From the NCBI RefSeq assembly GCF_933775445.1, contig NW_026089453.1, positions 50,154 to 114,153 of the forward strand: a DNA stretch of 64,000 nucleotides. The letters are read 5' to 3'. The stretch's first letter is position 1. Every line of letters begins with the position of its first letter. The translations under genes were made by a program, and so were the position numbers. The notes beneath the pieces were generated by a model that was given only the letters and a program-made list of their open reading frames with translations, made no database searches and had not been told where the DNA came from. Shown piece after piece: positions 47,833-62,400 of this stretch. The DNA comes from Argentina anserina (lineage: Eukaryota; Streptophyta; Magnoliopsida; Rosales; Rosaceae).

Positions 47833-50800
47833 AACTGGCATCGAAAGCCGTTCAGAAAGATACTCAAACGAGCATTGAAAAGGTACTCAAATTGCAATTG
47901 TAAACATACTCAAACGATAGAATGATACTCAGGTTGAAAGAAAAACACGCCCACACTGGAAACACTCTCAAATTCAAGAGAAACTCGCATCAGAAAGCCT
48001 TACAGAAACATACTCAAACGAGAATTGAAAAGATACTCAAAGTGCAATATTAAACATACTCAAACGATAGAAAGATACTCAGTTTGAAAGAAACACACGC
48101 CCGCACTGGAAACACTCTCAAATTCAAGAAAAACTCGCATCGAAAGCCGTTCAGAAAGATACTCAAACGAGCATTGAAAAGGTACTCAAATTGCAATTGT
48201 AAACATACTCAAACGATAGAATGATACTCAGTTTGAAAGAAACACACGCCCACACTGGAAACACTATCAAATTCAATAGAAACTCGCATCAGAAAGGCTT
48301 ACAGAAATATACTCAAACGAGAATTGAAAAGATACTCAAAGTGCAACAGTAAACATACTCAAATGATAGAAAGATACTCAGTTTGAAAGAAACACACGCC
48401 CACACTGGAAACACTCTAAATTCAATAGAAACTCGCATCAGAAAGCCTTACAGAAAGATACTCAAACGAGAATTGAAAAGATACTCAAAGTGCAATAGTA
48501 AACATACTCAAACGATAGAAAGATACTCAGTTTGAAAGAAACACACGCCCGCACTGGAAACACTCTCAAATTCAAGAAAAACTCGAATCCGAAAGGCTTA
48601 CAGAATGATACTCAAACGAGAATTGAAAAGATACTCAAAGTGAAATAGTAAATATACTCAAACGATAGAAAGATACTCAGTTTGAAAGAAACACACACCC
48701 ACACTGGAAACACTCTCAAATTCAAGAAAAACTCGCATCGAAAGCCGTTCAGAAAGATACTCAAACGAGGATTGAAAAGATACTCAAATTGCAATAGTAA
48801 ACATACTCAAACGATAGAAAGATACTCAGTTTGAAAGAAACACACGCCCGCACTGGAAACACTCTCAAATTCAAGAAAAACTCGCATCGAAAGCCGTTCA
48901 GAAAGATACTCAAACGAGCATTGAAAAGGTACTCAAATTGCAATTGTAAACATACTCAAACGATAGAATGATACTCAGTTTGAAAGAAACACACGCCCAC
49001 ACTGGAAACACTATCAAATTCAATAGAAACTCGCATCAGAAAGGCTTACAGAAATATACTCAAACGAGAATTGAAAAGATACTCAAAGTGCAATAGTAAA
49101 CATACTCAAATGATAGAAAGATACTCAGTTTGAAAGAAACACACGCCCACACTGGAAACACTCTAAATTCAATAGAAACTCGCATCAGAAAGCCTTACAG
49201 AAAGATACTCAAACGAGAATTGAAAAGATACTCAAAGTGCAATAGTAAACATACTCAAACGATAGAAAGATACTCAGTTTGAAAGAAACACACGCCCGCA
49301 CTGGAAACACTCTCAAATTCAAGAAAAACTCGAATCCGAAAGGCTTACAGAATGATACTCAAACGAGAATTGAAAAGATACTCAAAGTGAAATAGTAAAT
49401 ATACTCAAACGATAGAAAGATACTCAGTTTGAAAGAAACACACACCCACACTGGAAACACTCTCAAATTCAAGAAAAACTCGCATCGAAAGCCGTTCAGA
49501 AAGATACTCAAACGAGGATTGAAAAGATACTCAAATTGCAATAGTAAACATACTCAAACGATAGAAAGATACTCAGTTTGAAAGAAACACACGCCCACAC
49601 TGGAAACACTCTAAAATTCAATAGAAACTCGCATCAGAAAGCCTTACAGAAAGATAATCAAACGAGAATTGAAAAGATACTAAAAGTGCAATAGTAAACA
49701 TACTCAAACGATAGAAAGATACTCAGTTTGAAAGAAACACACGCCGACACTGGAAACACTCTCAAATTCAAGAGAAACACGCATCAGAAAGCCTTACCGA
49801 AAGATACTCAAACGAGAATTGAAAATATACTCAAAGGGCAATAGTAAACATACTCAAACGATAGAAAGATACTCAGTTTGAAAGAAACACACGCCCACAC
49901 TAGAAACACACTCAAATTCAATAGAAACTCGCATCAGAAAGGCTTACAGAAATATACTCAAACGAGAATTGAAAAGATACTCAAAGTGCAATAGTAAACA
50001 TACTCAAACGATAGAAAGATACTCAGTTTGAAAGAAACACACGCCCACACTGGAAACACTCTCAAATTCAATAGAAACTCGCATCAGAAAGGCCTACAGA
50101 AAGATACTCAAACGAGAATTGAAAAGATACTCAAAGTGCAATAGTAAACATACTCAAACGATAGAAAGATACTCAGTTTGAAAGAAACACACGCCCGCAC
50201 TGGAAACACTCTCAAATTCAAGAAAAACTCGCATCGAAAGCCGTTCAGAAAGATACTCAAACGAGCATTGAAAAGGTACTCAAATTGCAATTGTAAACAT
50301 ACTCAAACGATAGAATGATACTCAGGTTGAAAGAAACACACGCCCACACTGGAAACACTCTCAAATTCAAGAGAAACTCGCATCAGAAAGCCTTACAGAA
50401 ACATACTCAAACGAGAATTGAAAAGATACTCAAAGTGCAATAGTAAACATACTCAAACGATAGAAAGATACTCAGTTTGAAAGAAACACACGCCCACACT
50501 GGAAACACTCTCAAATTCAAGAGAAACACGCATCAGAAAGCCTTACAGAAAGATACTCAAACGAGAATTGAAAATATACTCAAAGGGCAATAGTAAACAT
50601 ACTCAAACGATAGAAAGATACTCAGTTTGAAAGAAACACACGCCCACACTGGAAACACTCTCAAATTCAATAGAAACTCCCATCAGAAAGGCTTACAGAA
50701 ATATACTCAAACGAGAATTGAAAAGATACTCAAAGTGCAATAGTAAACATACTCAAACGATAGAAAGATACTCAGTTTAAAAGAAACACACGCCCACACT

Positions 50801-51063
50801 GGAAACACTCTCAAATTCAATAGAAACTGGCATCAGAAAGCCTTACAGAAACATACTCAAACGAGAATGGAAAAGATACTCAAAGTAAAATAGTAAACAT
50901 ACTCAAACGATAGAAAGATACTCAGTTTGAAAGAAACACACGCCCGCACTGGAAACACTCTCAAATTCAAGAAAAACTCGCATCGAAAGCCGTTCAGAAA
51001 GATACTCAAACGAGCATTGAAAAGGTACTCAAATTGCAATTGTAAACATACTCAAACGATAGA
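47833..51063 (+). repeat. 3.2-kb segment duplicated 7,933 bp away, copy 2
   Basis: This is the partner of 39,900-43,130. Homology ends where this copy reads TGATACTCAGTTTG and the other TGATACTCAGGTTG. A second, shorter relationship (about 42,030-44,050 with 46,820-48,840, offset 4,791 bp or 32 monomers) overlaps it, so the region is a mosaic of copies rather than a simple tandem HOR. Confidence 0.84.
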
Positions 51064-51331
51064 ATGATACTCAGTTTGAAAGAAACACACGCCCACACTG
51101 GAAACACTATCAAATTCAATAGAAACTCGCATCAGAAAGGCTTACAGAAATATACTCAAACGAGAATTGAAAAGATACTCAAAGTGCAATAGTAAACATA
51201 CTCAAATGATAGAAAGATACTCAGTTTGAAAGAAACACACGCCCACACTGGAAACACTCTAAATTCAATAGAAACTCGCATCAGAAAGCCTTACAGAAAG
51301 ATACTCAAACGAGAATTGAAAAGATACTCAA
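49835..51331 (+). repeat. 10-mer (1,497 bp), copy 1
   Basis: This is a ten-monomer unit with ACTAGAAACACACTC, GGCCTACAG, AACTCCCATCAG (near 50,685) and AATGGAAAAGATAC (near 50,865). Each recurs 1,497 bp later. Confidence 0.87.
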
Positions 51332-52566
51332 AGGGCAATAGTAAACATACTCAAACGATAGAAAGATACTCAGTTTGAAAGAAACACACGCCCACACTAG
51401 AAACACACTCAAATTCAATAGAAACTCGCATCAGAAAGGCTTACAGAAATATACTCAAACGAGAATTGAAAAGATACTCAAAGTGCAATAGTAAACATAC
51501 TCAAACGATAGAAAGATACTCAGTTTGAAAGAAACACACGCCCACACTGGAAACACTCTCAAATTCAATAGAAACTCGCATCAGAAAGGCCTACAGAAAG
51601 ATACTCAAACGAGAATTGAAAAGATACTCAAAGTGCAATAGTAAACATACTCAAACGATAGAAAGATACTCAGTTTGAAAGAAACACACGCCCGCACTGG
51701 AAACACTCTCAAATTCAAGAAAAACTCGCATCGAAAGCCGTTCAGAAAGATACTCAAACGAGCATTGAAAAGGTACTCAAATTGCAATTGTAAACATACT
51801 CAAACGATAGAATGATACTCAGGTTGAAAGAAACACACGCCCACACTGGAAACACTCTCAAATTCAAGAGAAACTCGCATCAGAAAGCCTTACAGAAACA
51901 TACTCAAACGAGAATTGAAAAGATACTCAAAGTGCAATAGTAAACATACTCAAACGATAGAAAGATACTCAGTTTGAAAGAAACACACGCCCACACTGGA
52001 AACACTCTCAAATTCAAGAGAAACACGCATCAGAAAGCCTTACAGAAAGATACTCAAACGAGAATTGAAAATATACTCAAAGGGCAATAGTAAACATACT
52101 CAAACGATAGAAAGATACTCAGTTTGAAAGAAACACACGCCCACACTGGAAACACTCTCAAATTCAATAGAAACTCCCATCAGAAAGGCTTACAGAAATA
52201 TACTCAAACGAGAATTGAAAAGATACTCAAAGTGCAATAGTAAACATACTCAAACGATAGAAAGATACTCAGTTTAAAAGAAACACACGCCCACACTGGA
52301 AACACTCTCAAATTCAATAGAAACTGGCATCAGAAAGCCTTACAGAAACATACTCAAACGAGAATGGAAAAGATACTCAAAGTAAAATAGTAAACATACT
52401 CAAACGATAGAAAGATACTCAGTTTGAAAGAAACACACGCCCGCACTGGAAACACTCTCAAATTCAAGAAAAACTGGCATCGAAAGCCGTTCATAAAGAT
52501 ACTCAAACGAGCATTGAAAAGGTACTCAAATTGCAATTGTAAACATACTCAAACGATAGAATGATA
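51332..52566 (+). repeat. 10-mer (1,497 bp), copy 2, partial
   Basis: This is the tandem copy of 49,835-51,331, with AACTCCCATCAG near 52,182. The end diverges near 52,567, where TGATACTCAGGTTG replaces TGATACTCAGTTTG. Confidence 0.86.
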
Positions 52567-53595
52567 CTCAGGTTGAAAGAAACACACGCCCACACTGGAA
52601 ACACTCTCAAATTCAAGAGAAACTCGCATCAGAAAGCCTTACAGAAACATACTCAAACGAGAATTGAAAAGATACTCAAAGTGCAATATTAAACATACTC
52701 AAACGATAGAAAGATACTCAGTTTGAAAGAAACACACGCCCGCACTGGAAACACTCTCAAATTCAAGAAAAACTCGCATCGAAAGCCGTTCAGAAAGATA
52801 CTCAAACGAGCATTGAAAAGGTACTCAAATTGCAATTGTAAACATACTCAAACGATAGAATGATACTCAGTTTGAAAGAAACACACGCCCACACTGGAAA
52901 CACTATCAAATTCAATAGAAACTCGCATCAGAAAGGCTTACAGAAATATACTCAAACGAGAATTGAAAAGATACTCAAAGTGCAATAGTAAACATACTCA
53001 AATGATAGAAAGATACTCAGTTTGAAAGAAACACACGCCCACACTGGAAACACTCTAAATTCAATAGAAACTCGCATCAGAAAGCCTTACAGAAAGATAC
53101 TCAAACGAGAATTGAAAAGATACTCAAAGTGCAATAGTAAACATACTCAAACGATAGAAAGATACTCAGTTTGAAAGAAACACACGCCCGCACTGGAAAC
53201 ACTCTCAAATTCAAGAAAAACTCGAATCCGAAAGGCTTACAGAATGATACTCAAACGAGAATTGAAAAGATACTCAAAGTGAAATAGTAAATATACTCAA
53301 ACGATAGAAAGATACTCAGTTTGAAAGAAACACACACCCACACTGGAAACACTCTCAAATTCAAGAAAAACTCGCATCGAAAGCCGTTCAGAAAGATACT
53401 CAAACGAGGATTGAAAAGATACTCAAAGTGCAATAGTAAACATACTCAAACGATAGAAAGATACTCAGTTTGAAAGAAACACACGCCCGCACTATAAACA
53501 CACTCACATTCAATAGAAACTCGCATCAGAAAGGCTTACAGAAATATACTCAAACGAGAATTGAAAAGATACTCAAAGTGCAATAGTAAACATAC

Positions 53596-54795
53596 TCAAA
53601 CGATAGAAAGATACTCAGTTTGAAAGAAACACACGCCCACACTGGAAACACTCTCAAATTCAATAGAAACTCGCATCAGAAAGGCCTACAGAAAGATACT
53701 CAAACGAGAATTGAAAAGATACTCAAAGTGCAATAGTAAACATACTCAAACGATAGAAAGATACTCAGTTTGAAAGAAACACACGCCCGCACTGGAAACA
53801 CTCTCAAATTCAAGAAAAACTCGCATCGAAAGCCGTTCAGAAAGATACTCAAACGAGCATTGAAAAGGTACTCAAATTGCAATTGTAAACATACTCAAAC
53901 GATAGAATGATACTCAGGTTGAAAGAAACACACGCCCACACTGGAAACACTCTCAAATTCAAGAGAAACTCGCATCAGAAAGCCTTACAGAAACATACTC
54001 AAACGAGAATTGAAAAGATACTCAAAGTGCAATAGTAAACATACTCAAACGATAGAAAGATACTCAGTTTGAAAGAAACACACGCCCACACTGGAAACAC
54101 TGTCAAATTTAAGAGAAACACGCATCAGAAAGCCTTACAGAAAGATACTCAAACGAGAATTGAAAATATACTCAAAGGGCAATAGTAAACATACTCAAAC
54201 GATAGAAAGATACTCAGTTTGAAAGAAACACACGCCCACACTGGAAACACTCTCAAATTCAATAGAAACTCGCATCAGAAAGGCTTACAGAAATATACTC
54301 AAACGAGAATTGAAAAGATACTCAAAGTGCAATAGTAAACATACTCAAACGATAGAAAGATACTCAGTTTAAAAGAAACACACGCCCACACTGGAAACAC
54401 TCTCAAATTCAATAGAAACTGGCATCAGAAAGCCTTACAGAAACATACTCAAACGAGAATGGAAAAGATACTCAAAGTAAAATAGTAAACATACTCAAAT
54501 GATAGAAAGATACTCAGTTTGAAAGAAACACACGCCCGCACTGGAAACACTCTCAAATTCAAGAAAATCTGGCATCGAAAGCCGTTCAGAAAGATACTCA
54601 AACGAGCATTGAAAAGGTACTCAAATTGCAATTGTAAACATACTCAAACGATAGAATGATACTCAGGTTGAAAGAAACACACACCCACACTGGAAACACT
54701 CTCAAATTCAAGAGAAACTCGCATCAGAAAGCCTTACAGAAACATACTCAAACGAGAATTGAAAAGATACTCAAAGTGCAATATTAAACATACTC
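53596..54795 (+). repeat. 8-mer (1,200 bp), copy 1
   Basis: This is an eight-monomer unit ending with AATGGAAAAG, AAAATCTGGCATCG (near 54,564) and GCAATATTAAAC (near 54,779). The same series follows at 1,200-bp spacing. Confidence 0.85.
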
Positions 54796-55995
54796 AAACG
54801 ATAGAAAGATACTCAGTATGAAAGAAACACACGCCCACACTGGAAACACTCTCAAATTCAATAGAAACTCGCATCAGAAAGGCCTACAGAAAGATACTCA
54901 AACAAAGAATTGAAAAGATACTCAAAGTGCAATAGTAAACATACTCAAACGATAGAAAGATACTCAGTTTGAAAGAAACACACGCCCGCACTGGAAACAC
55001 TCTCAAATTCAAGAAAAACTCGCATCGAAAGCCGTTCAGAAAGATACTCAAACGAGCATTGAAAAGGTACTCAAATTGCAATTGTAAACATACTCAAACG
55101 ATAGAATGATACTCAGGTTGAAAGAAACACACGCCCACACTGGAAACACTCTCAAATTCAAGAGAAACTCGCATCAGAAAGCCTTACAGAAACATACTCA
55201 AACGAGAATTGAAAAGATACTCAAAGTGCAATAGTAAACATACTCAAACGATAGAAAGATACTCAGTTTGAAAGAAACACACGCCCACACTTGAAACACT
55301 CTCAAATTCAAGAGAAACACGCATCAGAAAGCCTTACAGAAAGATACTCAAACGAGAATTGTAAATATACTCAAAGGGCAATAGTAAACATACTCAAACG
55401 ATAGAAAGATACTCAGTTTGAAACAAAACACACGCCCACACTGGAAACACTCTCAAATTCAATAGAAACTCGCATCAGAAAGGCTTACAGAAATATACTC
55501 AAACGAGAATTGAAAAGATACTCAAAGTGCAATAGTAAACATACTCAAACGATAGAAAGATACTCAGTTTAAAAGAAACACACGCCCACACTGGAAACAC
55601 TCTCAAATTCAATAGAAACTGGCATCAGAAAGCCTTACAGAAACATACTCAAACGAGAATGGAAAAGATACTCAAAGTAAAATAGTAAACATACTCAAAC
55701 GATAGAAAGATACTCAGTTTGAAAGAAACACACGCCCGCACTGGAAACACTCTCAAATTCAAGAAAATCTGGCATCGAAAGCCGTTCAGAAAGATACTCA
55801 AACGAGCATTGAAAAGGTACTCAAATTGCAATTGTAAACATACTCAAACGATAGAATGATACTCAGGTTGAAAGAAACACACACCCACACTGGAAACACT
55901 CTCAAATTCAAGAGAAACTCGCATCAGAAAGCCTTACAGAAACATACTCAAACGAGAATTGAAAAGATACTCAAAGTGCAATATTAAACATACTC
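54796..55995 (+). repeat. 8-mer (1,200 bp), copy 2
   Basis: This second copy has AAAATCTGGCATCG near 55,764. It carries private changes CAGTATGAAAG near 54,814 and a 1-bp-longer CAAACAAAGAATTG near 54,899. Both reappear together 4,044 bp on (58,858 and 58,943), so this copy seeded another block. Confidence 0.85.
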
Positions 55996-57194
55996 AAACG
56001 ATAGAAAGATACTCAGTTTGAAAGAAACACACGCCCACACTGGAAACACTCTCAAATTCAATAGAAACTCGCATCAGAAAGGCCTACAGAAAGATACTCA
56101 AACGAGAATTCAAAAGATACTCAAAGTGCAATAGTAAACATACTCAAACGATAGAAAGATACTCAGTTTGAAAGAAACACACGCCCGCACTGGAAACACT
56201 CTCAAATTCAAGAAAAACTGGCATCGAAAGCCGTTCAGAAAGATACTCAAACGAGCATTGAAAAGGTACTCAAATTGCAATTGTAAACATACTCAAACGA
56301 TAGAATGATACTCAGGTTGAAAGAAACACACGCCCACACTGGAAACACTCTCAAATTCAAGAGAAACTCGCATCAGAAAGCCTTACAGAAACATACTCAA
56401 ACGAGAATTGAAAAGATACTCAAAGTGCAATAGTAAACATACTCAAACGATAGAAAGATACTCAGTTTGAAAGAAACACACGCCCACACTGGAAACACTC
56501 TCAAATTCAAGAGAAACACGCATCAGAAAGCCTTACAGAAAGATACTCAAACGAGAATTGAAAATATACTCAAAGGGCAATAGTAAACATACTCAAACGA
56601 TAGAAAGATACTCAGTTTGAAAGAAACACACGCCCACACTGGAAACACTCTCAAATTCAATAGAAACTCGCATCAGAAAGGCTTACAGAAATATACTCAA
56701 ACGAGAATTGAAAAGATACTCAAAGTGCAATAGTAAACATACTCAAACGATAGAAAGATACTCAGTTTAAAAGAAACACACGCCCACACTGGAAACACTC
56801 TCAAATTCAATAGAAACTGGCATCAGAAAGCCTTACAGAAACATACTCAAACGAGAATGGAAAAGATACTCAAAGTAAAATAGTAAACATACTCAAACGA
56901 TAGAAAGATACTCAGTTTGAAAGAAACACACGCCCGCACTGGAAACACTCTCAAATTCAAGAAAAACTGGCATCGAAAGCCGTTCATAAAGATACTCAAA
57001 CGAGAATTGAAAAGGTACTCAAATTGCAATTGTAAACATACTCAAACGATAGAATGATACTCAGGTTGAAAGAAACACACGCCCACACTGGAAACACTCT
57101 CAAATTCAAGAGAAACTCGCATCAGAAAGCCTTACAGAAACATACTCAAACGAGAATTGAAAAGATACTCAAAGTGCAATATTAAACATACTCA
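55996..57194 (+). repeat. 8-mer (about 1,200 bp), copy 3
   Basis: This third, somewhat diverged copy has AATGGAAAAG near 56,856. It has AACTGGCATCG with TTCATAAAG near 56,966 in place of AAAATCTGG, a combination also seen near 52,470 at an offset of 4,493 bp. This suggests its last part was exchanged with that block. Confidence 0.75.
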
Positions 57195-59299
57195 AACGAT
57201 AGAAAGATACTCAGTTTGAAAGAAACACACGCCCGCACTGGAAACACTCTCAAATTCAAGAAAAACTCGCATCGAAAGCCGTTCAGAAAGATACTCAAAC
57301 GAGCATTGAAAAGGTACTCAAATTGCAATTGTAAACATACTCAAACGATAGAATGATACTCAGTTTGAAAGAAACACACGCCCACACTGGAAACACTATC
57401 AAATTCAATAGAAACTCGCATCAGAAAGGCTTACAGAAATATACTCAAACGAGAATTGAAAAGATACTCAAAGTGCAATAGTAAACATACTCAAATGATA
57501 GAAAGATACTCAGTTTGAAAGAAACACACGCCCACACTGGAAACACTCTCAAATTCAAGAGAAACTCGCATCAGAAAGCCTTACAGAAACATACTCAAAC
57601 GAGAATTGAAAAGATACTCAAAGTGCAATATTAAACATACTCAAACGATAGAAAGATACTCAGTTTGAAAGAAACACACGCCCGCACTGGAAACACTCTC
57701 AAATTCAAGAAAAACTCGCATCGAAAGCCGTTCAGAAAGATACTCAAACGAGCATTGAAAAGGTACTCAAATTGCAATTGTAAACATACTCAAACGATAG
57801 AAAGATACTCAGTTTGAAAGAAACACACACCCACACTGGAAACACTCTCAAATTCAAGAAAAACTCGCATCGAAAGCCGTTCAGAAAGATACTCAAACGA
57901 GGATTGAAAAGATACTCAAAGTGCAATAGTAAACATACTCAAACGATAGAAAGATACTCAGTTTGAAAGAAACACACGCCCGCACTATAAACACACTCAC
58001 ATTCAATAGAAACTCGCATCAGAAAGGCTTACAGAAATATACTCAAACGAGAATTGAAAAGATACTCAAAGTGCAATAGTAAACATACTCAAACGATAGA
58101 AAGATACTCAGTTTGAAAGAAACACACGCCCACACTGGAAACACTCTCAAATTCAATAGAAACTCGCATCAGAAAGGCCTACAGAAAGATACTCAAACGA
58201 GAATTGAAAAGATACTCAAAGTGCAATAGTAAACATACTCAAACGATAGAAAGATACTCAGTTTGAAAGAAACACACGCCCGCACTGGAAACACTCTCAA
58301 ATTCAAGAAAAACTCGCATCGAAAGCCGTTAAGAAAGATACTCAAACGAGCATTGAAAAGGTACTCAAATTGCAATTGTAAACATACTCAAACGATAGAA
58401 TGATACTCAGGTTGAAAGAAACACACGCCCACACTGGAAACACTCTCAAATTCAAGAGAAACTCGCATCAGAAAGCCTTACAGAAACATACTCAAACGAG
58501 AATTGAAAAGATACTCAAAGTGCAATAGTAAACATACTCAAACGATAGAAAGATACTCAGTTTGAAAGAAACACACGCCCACACTGGAAACATTCTCAAA
58601 TTCAAGAGAAACACGCATCAGAAAGCCTTACAGAAAGATACTCAAACGAGAATTGAAAATATACTCAAAGGGCAATAGTAAACATACTCAAACGATAGAA
58701 AGATACTCAGTTTGAAAGAAACACACGCCCACACTGGAAACACTCTCAAATTCAAGAGAAACTCGCATCAGAAAGCCTTACAGAAACATACTCAAACGAG
58801 AATTGAAAAGATACTCAAAGTGCAATATTAAACATACTCAAACGATAGAAAGATACTCAGTATGAAAGAAACACACGCCCACACTGGAAACACTCTCAAA
58901 TTCAATAGAAACTCGCATCAGAAAGGCCTACAGAAAGATACTCAAACAAAGAATTGAAAAGATACTCAAAGTGCAATAGTAAACATACTCAAACGATAGA
59001 AAGATACTCAGTTTGAAAGAAACACACGCCCGCACTGGAAACACTCTCAAATTCAAGAAAAACTCGCATCGAAAGCCGTTCAGAAAGATACTCAAACGAG
59101 CATTGAAAAGGTACTCAAATTGCAATTGTAAACATACTCAAACGATAGAATGATACTCAGTTTGAAAGAAACACACGCCCACACTGGAAACACTATCAAA
59201 TTCAATAGAAACTCGCATCAGAAAGCCTTACAGAAAGATACTCAAACGAGGATTGAAAACATACTCAAATTGCAATAGTAAACATACTCAAACGATAGA
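57195..59299 (+). repeat. Mosaic of modules copied from 52.7-55.0 kb
   Basis: Segments match upstream blocks at different offsets: about 57,200-57,490 and 57,810-58,730 at 4,493 bp (including CTATAAACACACTCACATTC at 53,493/57,986), then about 58,740-59,150 at 4,044 bp. A chimeric monomer lies at about 57,750-57,830: its first part has GCATTGAAAAGGTACTC and CAATTGTAA, its second the CACACCCACACTGG form. Confidence 0.78.
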
Positions 59300-60315
59300 A
59301 AGATACTCAGTTTGAAAGAAACACACGCCCGCACTGGAAACACTCTCAAATTCAAGAAAAACTCGCATCGAAAGCCGTTCAGAAAGATACTCAAACGAGC
59401 ATTGAAAAGGTACTCAAATTGCAATTGTAAACATACTCAAACGATAGAATGATACTCAGTTTGAAAGAAACACACGCCCACACTGGAAACACTATCAAAT
59501 TCAATAGAAACTCGCATCAGAAAGGCTTACAGAAATATACTCAAACGAGAATTGAAAAGATACTCAAAGTGCAATAGTAAACATACTCAAATGATAGAAA
59601 GATACTCAGTTTGAAAGAAACACACGCCCACACTGGAAACACTCTAAATTCAATAGAAACTCGCATCAGAAAGCCTTACAGAAAGATACTCAAACGAGAA
59701 TTGAAAAGATACTCAAAGTGCAATAGTAAACATACTCAAACGATAGAAAGATACTCAGTTTGAAAGAAACACACGCCCGCACTGGAAACACTCTCAAATT
59801 CAAGAAAAACTCGAATCCGAAAGGCTTACAGAATGATACTCAAACGAGAATTGAAAAGATACTCAAAATGAAATAGTAAATATACTCAAACGATAGAAAA
59901 ATACTCAGTTTGAAAGAAACACACACCCACACTGGAAACACTCTCAAATTCAAGAAAAACTCGCATCGAAAGCCGTTCAGAAAGATACTCAAACGAGGAT
60001 TGAAAAGATACTCAAATTGCAATAGTAAACATACTCAAACGATAGAAAGATACTCAGTTTGAAAGAAACACACGCCCACACTGGAAACACTCTAAAATTC
60101 AATAGAAACTCGCATCAGAAAGCCTTACAGAAAGATAATCAAACGAGAATTGAAAAGATACTCAAAGTGCAATAGTAAACATACTCAAACGATAGAAAGA
60201 TACTCAGTTTGAAAGAAACACACGCCGACACTGGAAACACTCTCAAATTCAAGAGAAACACGCATCAGAAAGCCTTACCGAAAGATACTCAAACGAGAAT
60301 TGAAAATATACTCAA
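59300..60315 (+). repeat. 11-mer spacing (1,646 bp), segment copy 1
   Basis: About 1.0 kb recurs 1,645-1,646 bp downstream: ACTATCAAATT at 59,491/61,136, CTCGAATCCG near 59,810/61,456, and CGCCGACACTGG near 60,225/61,871. It is built from the same modules as 43,640-46,592, with further substitutions. Confidence 0.83.
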
Positions 60316-60945
60316 ATTGGAATTGTGAACATACTCAAACGATAGAAAGATACTCAGTTTGAAAGAAACACACACCCACACTGGAAACACTCTCAAATTC
60401 AAGAAAAACTCGCATCGAAAGCCGTTCAGAAAGATACTCAAACGAGGATTGAAAAGATACTCAAAGTGCAATAGTAAACATACTCAAACGATAGAAAGAT
60501 ACTCAGTTTGAAAGAAACACACGCCCGCACTATAAACACACTCACATTCAATAGAAACTCGCATCAGAAAGGCTTACAGAAATATACTCAAACGAGAATT
60601 GAAAAGATACTCAAAGTGCAATAGTAAGCATACTCAAACGATAGAAAGATACTCAGTTTGAAAGAAACACACGCCCGCACTGGAAACACTCTCAAATTCA
60701 AGAAAAACTGGCATCGAAAGCCGTTCATAAAGATACTCAAACGAGCATTGAAAAGGTACTCAAATTGCAATTGTAAACATACTCAAACGATAGAATGATA
60801 CTCAGGTTGAAAGAAACACACGCCCACACTGGAAACACTCTCAAATTCAAGAGAAACTCGCATCAGAAAGCCTTACAGAAACATACTCAAACGAGAATTG
60901 AAAAGATACTCAAAGTGCAATATTAAACATACTCAAACGATAGAA

Positions 60946-61961
60946 AGATACTCAGTTTGAAAGAAACACACGCCCGCACTGGAAACACTCTCAAATTCAA
61001 GAAAAACTCGCATCGAAAGCCGTTCAGAAAGATACTCAAACGAGCATTGAAAAGGTACTCAAATTGCAATTGTAAACATACTCAAACGATAGAATGATAC
61101 TCAGTTTGAAAGAAACACACGCCCACACTGGAAACACTATCAAATTGAATAGAAACTCCCATCAGAAAGGCTTACAGAAATATACTCAAACGAGAATTGA
61201 AAAGATACTCAAAGTGCAATAGTAAACATACTCAAATGATAGAAAGATACTCAGTTTGAAAGAAACACACGCCCACACTGGAAACACTCTAAAATTCAAT
61301 AGAAACTCGCATCAGAAAGCCTTACAGAAAGATACTCAAACGAGAATTGAAAAGATACTCAAAGTGCAATAGTAAACATACTCAAACGATAGAAAGATAC
61401 TCAGTTTGAAAGAAACACACGCCCGCACTGGAAACACTCTCAAATTCAAGAAAAACTCGAATCCGAAAGGCTTACAGAATGATACTCAAACGAGAATTGA
61501 AAAGATACTCAAAGTGAAATAGTAAATATACTCAAACGATAGAAAGATACTCAGTTTGAAAGAAACACACACCCACACTGGAAACACTCTCAAATTCAAG
61601 AAAAACTCGCATCGAAAGCCGTTCAGAAAGATACTCAAACGAGGATTGAAAAGATACTCAAATTGCAATAGTAAACATACTGAAACGATAGAAAGATACT
61701 CAGTTTGAAAGAAACACACGCCCACACTGGAAACAATCTAAAATTCAATAGAAACTCGCATCAGAAAGCCTTACAGAAAGATAATCAAACGAGAATTGAA
61801 AAGATACTCAAAGTGCAATAGTAAACATACTCAAACGATAGAAAGATACTCAGTTTGAAAGAAACACACGCCGACACTGGAAACACTCTCAAATTCAAGA
61901 GAAACACGCATCAGAAAGCCTTACCGAAAGATACTCAAACGAGAATTGAAAATATACTCAA
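60946..61961 (+). repeat. 11-mer spacing (1,646 bp), segment copy 2
   Basis: This is the partner of 59,300-60,315. Homology ends where this copy has AAAGGGCAATAG and the other AAATTGGAATTGTGAAC. Between the two copies (60,316-60,945) lie monomers with CTATAAACACACTC (60,533) and AACTGGCATCG. Confidence 0.83.
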
Positions 61962-62100
61962 AGGGCAATAGTAAACATACTCAAACGATAGAAAGATACT
62001 CAGTTTGAAAGAAACACACGCCCACACTAGAAACACACTCAAATTCAATAGAAACTCGCATCAGAAAGGCTTACAGAAATATACTCAAACGAGAATTGAA
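61801..62100 (+). repeat. Perfect 300-bp dimer, copy 1
   Basis: These two monomers are identical, base for base on my reading, to the following 300 bp. They contain CGCCGACACTGG, CCTTACCGAAAG and ACTAGAAACACACTC. Confidence 0.95.
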
Positions 62101-62400
62101 AAGATACTCAAAGTGCAATAGTAAACATACTCAAACGATAGAAAGATACTCAGTTTGAAAGAAACACACGCCGACACTGGAAACACTCTCAAATTCAAGA
62201 GAAACACGCATCAGAAAGCCTTACCGAAAGATACTCAAACGAGAATTGAAAATATACTCAAAGGGCAATAGTAAACATACTCAAACGATAGAAAGATACT
62301 CAGTTTGAAAGAAACACACGCCCACACTAGAAACACACTCAAATTCAATAGAAACTCGCATCAGAAAGGCTTACAGAAATATACTCAAACGAGAATTGAA
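62101..62400 (+). repeat. Perfect 300-bp dimer, copy 2
   Basis: This is identical to 61,801-62,100. The next 300 bp begins the same way but has ATATTCAAACG near 62,428, then a different monomer order, so the amplification is exactly two copies plus a short tail. Confidence 0.95.
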
